From the NCBI RefSeq assembly GCF_010183535.1, contig NC_071328.1, positions 6,014,001 to 6,078,000 on the forward strand: a stretch of 64,000 bases of DNA, in the 5' to 3' direction. Positions 53,628-64,000 of this stretch are shown piece after piece. Within the stretch, counting starts at the first letter, position 1; each line of letters opens with the position of its first letter. Source of the stretch: Caenorhabditis remanei. Its lineage: Eukaryota > Nematoda > Chromadorea > Rhabditida > Rhabditidae. Both the position numbers and the translations under genes were made by a program. Under the pieces are notes generated by a model. The model was not told the DNA's origin and searched no databases. It worked only from the letters and a program-made list of their open reading frames with translations.

Positions 53628-53641
53628 GTTGTCATGGAAAC
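53628..53641 (-). promoter_or_regulatory. X-box (RFX/DAF-19 site) upstream of arl-13
   Basis: GTTGTCATGGAAAC matches the 14 bp X-box consensus (GTHNYYATRRNAAC) at every position and is nearly palindromic. It lies 132 bp upstream of the arl-13 ATG, in the usual window for ciliary genes. DAF-19 (RFX) activates ciliary genes in C. elegans through such sites. Confidence 0.9.
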
Positions 53642-55432
53642 GGAGAGATTTAGAGAAAGAGAGACGAAGAGAGATTGAACTGGAAATGAGAAACGGAGAG
53701 AAATTAGAGAGAGAAGAGAGAGAAGAAGAGAACTCTCTTTCTTCTGATTATTTCATACTAGTAATGGGAATAAGGGGGCATAGAGGGAAGCGGGTGAAGC
53801 TAATGATATGGTGGTGGTGGTCAGGTGGAAGGAAGAGAAGGAAAGCGGTACCCAGATAATAAGGAGGAGACAAGAGACACAATGGGGTTTGAACCTCTAA
53901 ATGGAATAGGGGGAAAATAAGATGAAGATATCGAAAATAAACTAGAACATCATTGCTGACGAAAAGAGCTTTTGAAAGGGTCTGGACTTTCCGACACACA
54001 GACATTTAGATCTGTATCTAGATAAATAATAATGTTCATTGAATAACGAATCTCTGAATTTCCAGACTCTTTCTTCCGTCGATGTGAAAACTAGATACAT
54101 TGATAGACCTTTTTTGGACATCCAGACAAAGCAACACACATTATGATTTTCTAAATATGATTTCTCATCAGACCCAAACATGATTTGTGCAAAAATGAAC
54201 GGTTTCAACTAGCGGTTCATCGTTTATCTCGAAAAAAGTTTTAAAACATCAGACATTTCGCAATTGTTCATTTTTTGTCAATTTACAACATTTTTTACGG
54301 AATACCTAACTAAACCATTCACATTCATACTATATCATTATTTTTTCTTCACATAAATCCTTTTAAAAATTTTGGTTTTTTTGGGAATACAACTTCATAA
54401 TGAATATATTATTTTGTGTTATTGATCAGCAAGCTTGGATTTTTTTTAAAGCTGTTGAGCAGAGTTGCGTGTAATTCCGACTTCCGAATTCCAACTGCCG
54501 GTTTAGAAAAAAATCACTTCCGCGCAACTCTGCTATTGAGTCATCCAACTAATCGAAAAACTCACAGACACCGGACATCGATTTCAGATTTGACTACTGA
54601 AAATGTCGGGCAGATTGCGGGTCAGCTTCTCATCTCGAAGATCGGGTGCTGACCCTAATCAGAACTAATCGAAATAGAACTGGAATGATTCAGAACCGTC
54701 TAAAAGATGGCTAAGTGTTATATTATATCCATTAGGCCTAGTGGTTATTTGATGATTCTGATTCGAGCACAGTTCTCATTGAGGAGCCCTCATTCATCCT
54801 ATTGTCTCAAACTGAGAAAATCCTTGTGTACAAAACGCATCACCGATACGCCAGATTCATTAATTATAGACTCATCAATCATCATTAGATAACCATCTCT
54901 CATTTCATCCCTTAATTTCTACCCATAAAATTCAAATCCCTTCTCCTTCTCTCCCTCTCCGATCTCCTCATGCTCACAGCTTCTCCTCTTCTTCACAGCT
55001 TCTCCTCCCCAAAATAAGCTCCGCCCCCTTTTTAAGTGCATCTCTTTTCTTTGTGTTGGTATGGAAGAAGCAGAAGAAGAAGCGGGAGGAGGAGTGTCCT
55101 ATGTCCTCTTCCTTCCTCTATTGTGTGTGGTATATGAGTATATCCAATATTCTCTTTTCGTTTTGAGATTTTTAAGGGAACCACTTCAAGTTGGAAACAG
55201 AGGGAGAGGACTCTAACCATTTCTATTGTTCCCAATCCTTTTCAACTAGAAGGCTCTCTTTGAGTGAGAAATTCATGTTTTAAATAGATGGATTCGATGG
55301 TTTTGCAACGAGTCTGAGAGCTCAAAAAACTTTTTAGGAGGGAATACTGTGATGCATTTTTTCTAAAAGTTTCTTACTGTTTTCTTTGAAAACTAGCAAG
55401 TTTTGACGTAGAAAAAGTCTAGATCTTCATTT

Positions 55433-55595
55433 TTGTAGTTGACAACTTTTTTGTACAGATTCTTCCAAGAATGTTATAGATGGTTGGAGCGCCGCGACCT
55501 CTGATTTCAGCTATTCAGTTTTTCCATAAACCTCGTTTACCAAAAACTTGTTTTCTCAAAAAAAGTTGTCAACTACAATAATGAAAATGTAGGTT
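55433..55595. repeat. Foldback of the GTTGTCAACTACAAAAAT family, copy 2
   Basis: CATTTTTGTAGTTGACAACT near 55429 is mirrored by AGTTGTCAACTACAATAATG near 55564; TTTTTTGTACAG follows the left arm. Immediately followed by another foldback at 55602. Confidence 0.7.
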
Positions 55596-55601
55596 TCATT
55601 T

Positions 55602-55743
55602 ATTAGCTCGGCACAGTTCTTACAACTGCGCTACGAAGAAATTCCCTTGAAAAATGTCTCTTTTTCTCCGAGTCTCTCAATTTCGCACATAATTTTCTTC
55701 GGTTTCGATAGAGCGCGGTTGTAAGAAGCGTGCCGTGCTAATT
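55602..55743. repeat. Foldback repeat copy 2 (sister at 28326)
   Basis: 142 bp beginning ATTAGCTCGGCACAGTTCTT and ending GCGTGCCGTGCTAAT, with arms TTCTTACAACTGCGCTA and GAGCGCGGTTGTAAGAA. High similarity to the crtc-1 intronic copy over its whole length. The ends are themselves imperfect inverted repeats. Confidence 0.85.
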
Positions 55744-56512
55744 TTAGAAAAAAACCAAATGAAGCCACATGTAACACTGGGAGATGCTCCAAAATTGTAT
55801 CGTTTCTTTACTGAATATCCAAATGCGAATTGAATGAATACTGTATCTAACTAGCGTTTTTTGATCGAATTTCTTTTTTTTGTGATTTTTTAAAGATTCA
55901 AGGCATGATCTAGAAAAATCTATCAAAGTCTGACTCAAGAGATTTTTGAATGTCTAGGTCCTGGTCCGGGTAAATCCTAATTTTTTATTTTTGCACGTAT
56001 TCCCCCTAAAAAATACACTGGTCCCCACCCAGGACCCTCTTTCCCCTTGCACCCCATCAAAACATGAGAATGTGGAAAATTTGATTTCCGGCTGTTTATG
56101 GGACTCTGGAAAATGGAAAAGCCAAAACATGAAGGTTCTCTCGAGAATATATACAGTAGAGGAACTATTTTTATCAAGTAAGTACTGATAGCCTTGAAAA
56201 AGCAAAGCTTGAAGTCGAAGCCACCTTTTCGATTATTCTATTCATAATTATTCTGTAATCTTCGTCTACTTTTTTGAGGTCATCTCAGCTGGGCTACGTT
56301 GTTTTCTGTCCGATTGTTCTCAGGTATTTCTGTGTGTCCAGATGTCCACATATCCATTTTCCTGCCTTCTCGCCCCTCCTCCTCCACCCCATTTCTCTCA
56401 CTTCTTCACTCCCTAATTTTGTCGATTTACTCATCCATGAATCCGATTTCAATCCATGAATGTTTTTCCAGAACGAAAAGAAGCAGTGATGTATCATTTC
56501 GGATGATTCGAA

Positions 56513-59500
56513 ATGCGAGAAGACGTCCCATTTCCTCTTCTTCTTCTCCTTTTTCTTCCTCTTATTTCATGCTCCAATGCACTCAAAACATGCAAAAGTT
56601 TTTGGGTCTCGAATAGACCATCACAGGTACTTTACTCGATTATGCAAATGCGCTCTGTTGAACATCAGTAGTTTTTTGGGAGTGGGAGAGAAGAGAACTT
56701 TGAAAAAGTAGTGGGTTCTGGGTAACAAAAATAAAAAAAAAGTTTGAGATGGGTGGGAGTAGCTTGCCGAGCCAAAAGCGTAACCGACTAAACTATCCAG
56801 AAGAAATGGCTCATAAATGAATTATCTTTCAGAATATCTATTCTCCATATTTTCAGGACTGCAGTTCGCTATCACTCCAAGAGCCTCCATCCCTCTTACC
56901 CAACGTCCTTTCACTGTCATTATCCAACAATTCCATCTTCCGAATTTCCAACTTCCCTCAAGAATATCGGCGTCTTCAATCCCTTCGTTTAGATCAATGT
57001 CAACTTGAAAAATTGGATTTCGATGCATTATCCGTATTCGATCAATTGAGAGAATTGGATATTTCAAGAAATTCCCTCTCGAAATTGATAATTCCCCGAA
57101 ATTTGGTCTCGTTGAGAGTGCTCAATCTTGCTTTTAATTCATTTACGTGAGTTTTTTTTAAATCTCATGGCCTACAAATCCAAACTAGTACTATTAATTC
57201 CTTGTGCTCAATTTGGCATTCAACTTTCTTTTACGTAAGTTGAAAAAACGAGAGAAAAAGGAGAGAAGTTATGCACCAATTCCCACGGAGATGATGACCA
57301 TTCAAACAATTTTTTTCAAAAAAAGTAGAAAAAGTTGGACATTCGGTAAAAAGAGGAAAAAGGAAATAATCGAGAAGGAGGTCATAAAAAGATGGAGAGA
57401 ATTGGAATGCCATAAAAACCACAAAACGATTTTTATTAGATGTAGTTAGAGGTTATAATAAGTTACGAGAGGGAGAAGGAGTTTTGAATTTCTGTCTGTG
57501 TGTCCGAATGTCCGAATGTCTAGATATCCTAAAAGAGCTGCATGTCAGTAGAGCGAACTTGACTGATATGCAAGGGATCAAACATTAGTGAAAGTTTCAA
57601 GAATAACAGTCAGGAACTAGGTTTCTCAAAACGTGCTTTTCTTTAAAAACTAGTTCATTGCCAATTTCGAATTGGGGAGGACAAGTGTTCCCATATTTCA
57701 GATTCTTAGGCCACCACACCAAAACTAAATCTTTCTTTTCAGATATGTACCCGACATGTCTCATCTGGAATCTCTCCGTCTCGTGGATTTATCTCATAAC
57801 CGTCTTATATCAGTCCGCCCTCGAATGCTACCATTCAATCTGGAAGTTGTTAGACTAGCAGCTAATCGATTCACACATTTGTCGCCGTGGCCATTTCTAC
57901 ACAAGCTGCAGGTGGGTATGCAAGTTTGCTCTGTGGGCAAAACTACTGTTTCGGGTTTCTCAATAGAGCGCGTTTTGTGACAGAGAGATGTTATATGAAA
58001 AACGTAAGGATCTTGTGGGAATCTGAGTGAAGAACCGGAACTAGCTGTAGTAGTCAATAGCCGGAATCTATGCTCCTTGGAAAATAAGATCAAATTTCAA
58101 TATTTCAATCTTTTTCGGAACAAAACATACACTATTCTCACTCGAAAGGAAGGACCCACTAGTCAAAAACCGAGAGATTTCTAAAATCGGTGTGTCCAGA
58201 TGTCCACTTCTCCCACATGTCTCAATTTCAAATGTGTGAAAAGCAGGGGGTGTCCACTTAAGCAACACATGTCTTGAATATTTGTTTCCCTTACATCTGT
58301 CCCCCCATTCGACACTTTGAAACCCTTGCCTTCTCGAGTCTCTTTCATTGGATCAATGCTCAGTGGGAAGAAGAGAGAAAGAGAGAGATTGACAGTTAAT
58401 TTGGAATCAAAATGAAATGAAAAAGAGAGAAAGAATTAGTGTTGCTTTTGCTCTGTGTGTCCTCTCAATTGAACACTTTAAATTAATCCCATGAGAAGGG
58501 AGAAGCGAGCCCATGCTGAGCACATTGCGTAACTCTCATGGTTCTCAACCGATTGTAAGAAGGGGTTATGAATTGGGTTATTATGAGTTAGGGACACTTT
58601 GAAACAAGGATGTTTTGCGACTAGGATATTTTGAAAGTATTTTTGCAATTTCATCAAAATGTAGATGTCATAGGAATCCATAAGAGCCCCTTTGCAAGTA
58701 CCGGCCAAAAGTCTATCAAATCTTTCCTAATAATAAGTAATTATTCAACAAAAAGTAGAGTCTCATTTTTGTAACTGACAACTTTTTTGTACGAGCACTC
58801 TCTAGCTAGTTACGAATCGACAAAGTTGTCAACTACAAAAATGGAGCTCTACACTTGATCTGTATAATTCATTAAACATCTACTTGATGGGACAATCAGT
58901 ATTACCAAGACACACTCTCAAAATTAGACAATTTCAACTGAAAACCGCCAAGGTTTACAACCTTTTGACCGATACTGTAGCTGCTATCACCTAATCTTCG
59001 CGCTCTAAAATCCCTGATGTTGGTTACTGTAGTTTGTACATTTCGGTGTTCACACTTTTAAAAGTTGTTTGAATTTTTCTACTCTCGACTCACAGCGTGT
59101 ACGTAATTTGAACCAAAGCTAACGACAATTTTCCAGGAACTCGATGTAACATTCAATGATCTGGAATGCGACTGTTCTCTATGGCATTTTGTGACTTGGG
59201 CGGAGAAGTTGGCTCTTTTTGATAGGTAAATAAACTTGCGCTCTTTTGATATCTCTCCAATTTGTCAGTAGAGCACACTTTCGAAAACACATTGTATATT
59301 TCCAGCACAATGCTGCCGTGCCGTCGCCCAAGTGAGCTCAGAAAGAGCCCGATCGATGGGAAAGTGAGTTGTCCCCTCAAAGCCACGTCCGTAATTCCAA
59401 AGCTTCAGACGGTCTGTGGTCCTACAGTAGTCTCATCATCTCCAGAATCCGCTGTCGTCTCCTTATCAGATACTCATTTAATGTGCTGTACAGCTCTAGC

Positions 59501-61280
59501 TACTCCACCTCCTCAACTATTCTGGCAGCTAAATGGAAAGAATATTTCCAATGTGAGTTTAGAAATGTCATTTTTCATGAGAAAAAGCTTCTGAAACGAA
59601 AAAATGGTGTGAATCGAAACTCGAATTTTCCTCATGATTTTAATTGTATTATTTTAAAAAAGTGTATTTTTTCAGGGACTCTCTCAGAAGCATCTTTCTG
59701 ATTCTGGAAAAGTGGAATTCTGTCTAGAAATCCGAAAAATCCAGCTGAAAGACATGGGAAAATACAGATGCGTTGCCTCGCTGGCGGGTCTAAACTCATC
59801 GAAAGAGTTCCACGTGGAACGAGACAAAATCCCAATTGTCTTGAATTCAGCAGAAGGAATTATGATCTACTGTCAATTCACAATTTGCATATTCATCGGA
59901 GTCTGTTGTGTCATTTCTTGTTGTGTCCTTCGAACGGGTGGAAGAGGGAAAACTAGGCCAAAACGAGAGTATATGCATGCGAAGATTCTGGAAATCCCTC
60001 AAGATTCATGTGAATATTGTTGTGATGAAGTGGATGGAGATGACGTGGATGACGATGAAACGAGAGATTGTGATGATTGGGGAGACGCAGAGACAGCGGC
60101 TGTTAGGCAATATTTACAGTGGAGACAGATGCATCAGGATCAACATAAATGTAAGTTTCAAATCATCAAATGTGGCAAGCGCGCTCTAATGAGAAATACG
60201 AGTAATGCTCAATTATTTTATCTTTCTTATTGGATTGGAAAATCTAATTAATGTCTTCTTTTATTGACATCTCTTCTACGTCTGCGAAGCCGTTTTTCGG
60301 CGCTTCGGCGGTCGGCGGAGCCAGGAGTCAAATCGATATTCTGGGTGACATGATAGGTTCTGAAAATCAGAAAATGAGCTATAAACCCCTGAAATAGGTG
60401 GCTAACTTGTTCTTGATTTCAAACTTTTGTGACGTGATCGGAATATCCGTAACAATCGTCTGGCGGTTTGGGGTACAGTTGTGTTGGACACTCAGATAAA
60501 GCTCGTATTCCATCTGAAATTATGGAAAATGAAATCAAAACAGAAGACGAGCCGTTATCCCTAACTCACCCCTGGATCCCATCCATCTCCCTGCTCACGA
60601 GCGAAGATAGTATAAGTATTTGGGAAAGCGTCTCTATCCAATTCATACACTTGTTTCAACTCATCATCTCCAAGTTTATCGGATAAATATGAATCATCTT
60701 CCCAAAGTTTAATAAGAGCCACGTATGGATGTCCTTTCTTTGCCAAATCACACTTGATTTCCCCTTCGAAATCGAAAAAAGTTTCTCGGAAATCTGCTAT
60801 CAATCTTCTATCAAACGTCATTGAAGGGAAAGCATTGATTGGAAGAGCCAAAGAGAGAAGGAGAAGACCAAAAAATTGAAACATTTTTGGCTGAAATAGT
60901 AGAGAATTTCGGATTGAGGATAGCTTTCATATCGACTAGAATTCATTTGTAGGGTTACACGTGGTTTATGAGCAGAGGTTGGTTGGAATGGGAATTTTCA
61001 CGCTGAAAAACGAACAATTCCGTTTCTCAACAATCTATAAGTAAAGTTTCCTGTGTTTTCACTTTTTTAAGAGAGCTATTACACTTCTTCACTTTTCAAC
61101 CATTCTAAACTCAAATTCCATTTTTCAGACTCAATGATTCCCCAAATTCGCCACGAAAGTCTTTGTCGTCTATCCAACGAATCGAACTCTTCTGATAATA
61201 AAACCACATCACACCGTGCTCCGTTAGCAAGATTTGATGAGCAACAACACTCTGTATCGTTCGATATGACTCATTTGTGA
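56513..61280 (+). CDS. Single-pass LRR and immunoglobulin domain receptor
   Basis: Seven exons (56513-56626, 56857-57146, 57743-57911, 59137-59225, 59306-59552, 59676-60150, 61129-61280) give 511 residues. Signal peptide (VPFPLLLLLFLPLISCSNA) at the start; leucine-rich repeats about 45-190 (LRELDISRNSLSKLI, LESLRLVDLSHNRLI); LRR C-terminal cap with ECDCSLWHFVTW; one Ig domain about 250-350 with DMGKYRCVA; a transmembrane segment about 366-388 (FTICIFIGVCCVISCCV); a ~120-residue cytoplasmic tail with an acidic stretch (DEVDGDDVDDDE). The layout is that of neuronal LRR-Ig adhesion or signalling receptors. C. elegans has iglr genes of this type, but I cannot assign which. The last intron contains an antisense transthyretin-like gene. 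Confidence 0.88.
57147..59136 (+). other. Introns 2 and 3 of the LRR-Ig gene
   Basis: Intron 2 (57147-57742) and intron 3 (57912-59136) are long for this window. They contain CTGTGTGTC-type motifs (57490, 58190), TAGAGCG-type motifs (57549, 57962) and the foldback 58756-58852. No RNA gene is seen. Confidence 0.55.
58756..58950. repeat. Foldback of the GTTGTCAACTACAAAAAT family, copy 3
   Basis: GTAGAGTCTCATTTTTGTAA near 58756 is mirrored by TTGTCAACTAC, AAAAATGGAG and CTCTAC ending at 58852. GACACACTCTCAAAATTAGA and TTTCAACTGAAAA follow, as in copy 1. Confidence 0.75.
60248..60884 (-). CDS. Transthyretin-like (TTR/TTL family) secreted protein
   Basis: Three exons (60884-60570, 60513-60407, 60359-60248) give 177 residues. 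Signal peptide FFGLLLLSLALPINAF. The body matches the nematode transthyretin-like family: an opening beta strand (FEGEIKCDLAKKGHPYVALI) followed by KLWEDDS, and a later VQHNC typical of the conserved His-Cys. Family members are secreted, often expressed in the hypodermis or neurons, with mostly unknown ligands; one acts in apoptotic cell recognition. The C-terminus is strikingly basic (RLRRRRRDVNKRRH) and contains possible dibasic processing sites. The gene lies wholly within the last intron (60151-61128) of the LRR-Ig gene, in antisense. Confidence 0.88.
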
Positions 61281-61952
61281 TAATTTAATCCGTTTATCCT
61301 CTTTTCTTTACTTGTTAATCATAAATAGTTCTTATTCAAAAAAGTGGATTGAAAAAACAAAAAGTCATTGGGCTTTGTGGTTGAGAAGAAGAGATAAAGA
61401 AGTTATGTTGTTGTGCTTATCGGGAAGAAGGATCACTGAAAAAAAAATCAGGCATAATTCTATGTAGTATATTTCAAATTTGAAGACAGATCAGAGAAAT
61501 CATTCAAGTTGTGCTTCCATATAAGTGCAATTCGTGTAATGTAATTCACTGCTAGACATATTTTCAAGTTTCGGTACGAAATGTATGCAGATGAAACTCA
61601 ACAGGGGGTTCAAATAACGAATATAAAGATGAAACATCTGGAAATCGATAATGATCAAGCTTTTAAAAGCTATGATTGTGCTAATGACAATAACTGTCCC
61701 AAATATCCATTTTTAGACTGTGTCATCGAAAACTGATCTGGCATACTGTATCAAGAAACAAGTGAAGCAAACATGCCCTATCGCACTACTTTTTTTGCGC
61801 GGCGTCTCAAAATTCAGCAGTGTTCATTTAGCATATTTTTTCCTTTGCAAATTTTCTCAAAGTTTTTTCGTATTTCTTTTTGATTTTTTTCAATCTCTTA
61901 CAAATCCATGTTTTACTTGAAAATGTTCTATTTTCAGTGTTTTCCTCTCAAT
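61281..61952 (+). other. Region between the LRR-Ig and RING genes
   Basis: Contains the LRR-Ig 3' UTR and probable promoter of the RING gene. A TTTTCAG acceptor ends at 61937, 15 bp before the RING start codon. No gene is seen. Confidence 0.5.
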
Positions 61953-64000
61953 ATGTTCGCCTCTATGAACCTTCTAGGTAAGGCTGTTGTAATTCAATTG
62001 AAGAAAACAAAGAATTATAATATTTCAGAACCTTCAGATGAAACAAAGTCAGAGAAACTAATTTCCTCGTCACTTCTGGAAAATTTGTGTCAATGTCAAA
62101 TTTGTTGCACGGTAGGAAATCTGGAAAAAAAAGGGAAAAAAAAGACAAAGCAGGGTTTTCTCCACAAAAGTGTCATCGTTTAAACTTATTATTTAAATGT
62201 ATTTATTTCATCGAAGGGTGTAAACCACTGATACGTGAATATGAATTGGTTTTAGGATTAACATGAAACAGATGATAACATTTTTCTGCTCGAATTGCTC
62301 GAAAATTCTGCTTTTCGATGCCCACTCATTCCGATCATGAAGATATCTAAATAGTTCTGGATGTATTCTTTTTTCAGATTCAAAATAAACTAAATAGTCG
62401 TAGTCGGTTTTACTTTCTACCGATTTGACGTCCAGAGTCTTACAACTAAAATTACCCAAAAGTTCACTAACTGCAGTTTTCATTTTTCAGAACTTCAACG
62501 AAACCACCCGAATCGCTCAGTTATTGCATTGCGGTCACACTTTCTGCATGGAATGCATCGGAAACATTCAAAAATACGGAAACTCTGCCTATTTGGAGTG
62601 CCCAACTTGTCGTGCAGAGACAAAATGCGATTTGAACGATATTGCGACAAATTTTCTAGCGATGGGTTCGTTTTTAGATGCTTGGCAGCGCTTTTAAAAT
62701 GTTATATATAAGTAATTTTCCTTAAAAGTTCAACAAAAAAAACATTTCGACAGAACTACGTACCTTATGTACCGCAATTCTGTCCCGAAGAAAAAAAGAG
62801 TTTATTAGGGAATATAGTTAAGCGGCATATCGAAAAACCCAAAGAGGACTCTTTCTCGAAACTCTTCAACTACACTTCGTTCTTCATCTCTCGGAATTCG
62901 ACCTTCTTTCTTCCGATATGAAGACAACAAACACACAATAAATAATACACCCAATAGATGAAAGACTTAAAATTTTACACACACTGATAAAATTGTCTTA
63001 GAAATAAAACAGTGCTCCCCAGGGAACATACTGAGACCCGAGTGCCGAGACACCCTGAATCAGATCTACTCAACCAAGTCGAACAGTACAGTACTCTAAG
63101 AACATTGCTAATGTCAGTATGTACAAAGGAAAAGAAGAATGAGAAGAGATTTCAAAGAATTAGTCGCCAAAACAAGCAATTCTTCAATACTTACACTCTC
63201 TCTGTTATTGCATTGAAAACGTCGTGGAATGAAAGAAATTCGCTTCCCCTCAAGAGATGGTCGGAGACACGTCATCACGTCGTTTGTTTTCATTCAAAGT
63301 CCGCCACGTTCCAAACACGTATTTTATTTTTTGTGGAAGACGTGGAAAAGTCCTGAAACCGTTAGTATACGCCAGGCCTCGGAAACTGAAATTTCTGATC
63401 TCTATAGAAATCAAAAACTCAAGACAATGCGTTCTTCAAAATGGGTCGAACAGATCTGCTAATTACTCAAACTAGAATGAATTTTTCCAGGATGTTTTTA
63501 CTGTTTCGGCTAAAGATTTGGTATAGAAACTGGAAGGAAAACACTAATCTCAACCTTTTCTTTCAATTTTCTGCTATTGATACCGTCTATTGGATGAGAA
63601 CAGATAATTGACGGCGATTACGACTACCAGTGGAGAAGATTATGGCTATCAAACCGTTTCCAACATAGTTCTAATCCCGTACTCTTGTTTCGATTTTCAC
63701 GTGAAAAGTTATTTTAATTTTAAAACTTACCTAAATAAAAAGAAATAAAAAAGAGACAAGCAAAAACCATAGCCGTAATCTCCTCAAATAACGTATATTT
63801 CTCACAGAAATGATTCGCAAACTCGAAATGATGGGACCAGCTGAAGCTGCATCAGTGAAAGAGCCAAAACGTGCACGAGCTGCTCGAAGAGAGCGAACTA
63901 TCGATGAGATGGTTGATGAGCAATATCGTCAATTGATAGCAGATGTCAAAGGAGAATTGATGCTAAAATTTGAGGATTTGAGAGAACGTCTCCGAAAATC
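61953..64000 (+). CDS. RING-finger protein (partial, runs off the right edge)
   Basis: Exons 61953-61977, 62029-62111, 62491-62665 and 63808 to beyond 64000. The RING has C31-x2-C34 (CQIC), then C50, H52, C55 and C58 (LLHCGHTFCMEC), then C73-x2-C76 (CPTC), a C3HC4 pattern of E3 ubiquitin ligases. After the RING, IATNFLAMEMIRKLEMMG continues across the 1.14 kb intron with matching phase, followed by a basic segment (PKRARAARRER) and the start of a charged, probably coiled-coil region. This is TRIM-like in order, but no B-box is seen before the window ends. The donor of the third exon (GTTCGT) is weak, so that join is less certain. Confidence 0.8.
62112..62490 (+). other. RING gene intron 2 with an antisense open frame
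   Basis: A 379 bp intron. On the minus strand it has a 91-codon open frame (62483-62208) ending VVYTLR, followed by AATAAA. The last ~30 bp recur in another gene's intron at about 29757-29790. This may be the 3' end fragment of a duplicated gene rather than a functional unit. Confidence 0.4.

Larger units (their letters stand above)
53497..56512. other. 3 kb intergenic region between arl-13 and the LRR-Ig gene
   Basis: Near arl-13 lies the X-box (53628-53641), followed by GA-rich sequence (about 53640-53750). Further right are a small hairpin (GCAGAGTTGCG near 54460 with CGCAACTCTGC near 54524) and two foldback repeats (55433-55595 and 55602-55743). No gene is supported. The CTGTGTGTC-type motif occurs at 53361 and 56330. 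Confidence 0.55.

Overview
The window is nuclear DNA from a Caenorhabditis-type nematode. It is AT-rich, with short introns that end in TTTCAG, many ATGs just downstream of such acceptors (trans-splice style), compact co-oriented genes, and proteins matching C. elegans orthologues over their full length. I assembled gene models by hand from splice sites and reading-frame continuity. Phases close in every complete model, but no transcript evidence was available. The species cannot be named from the sequence alone.

Layout. 1-3.4 kb: a nuclear hormone receptor (+). 4.4-9.8 kb: a 16-exon p120-type RasGAP (gap-3-like, -). 9.8-25.1 kb: a gene-poor stretch with foldback repeats, pyrimidine tracts and a recurrent short motif. 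25.1-28.6 kb: crtc-1 (+), the CREB co-activator, with one U6 snRNA gene just upstream and two more in inverted orientation inside its fourth intron. 29.4-33 kb: an 868-residue, mostly disordered protein I do not recognise (-). 34.3-35.9 kb: a TTC5-like TPR/OB protein (-), divergent from rpb-10 (+). Then come moag-4/SERF (+), an F-box protein (-) and an ethanolamine-phosphate cytidylyltransferase (-). One intron of the last gene holds a 1.13 kb perfect palindrome carrying a tRNA-like sequence in each arm.

45.3-53.6 kb is a dense housekeeping block: eIF2alpha (-), prohibitin 1 (-), ribosomal protein L27a (+) with an H/ACA-like snoRNA in each intron, acidic ribosomal protein P1 (+), and the ciliary GTPase arl-13 (-) with a consensus X-box 132 bp upstream of its start. 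From 56.5 kb there is a single-pass LRR-Ig receptor (+), a transthyretin-like secreted protein nested antisense in its last intron, and a RING-finger gene that runs off the right edge.

The genes from rpb-10 to arl-13 match, from memory, the content of the C. elegans chromosome I Y37E3 region. Functional themes are translation (L27a, P1, eIF2alpha), transcription (RPB10, CRTC, NHR, U6), mitochondria and lipids (PHB1, PCYT2), and signalling (RasGAP, ARL13, LRR-Ig). No bacterial, viral, CRISPR or toxin features were seen.
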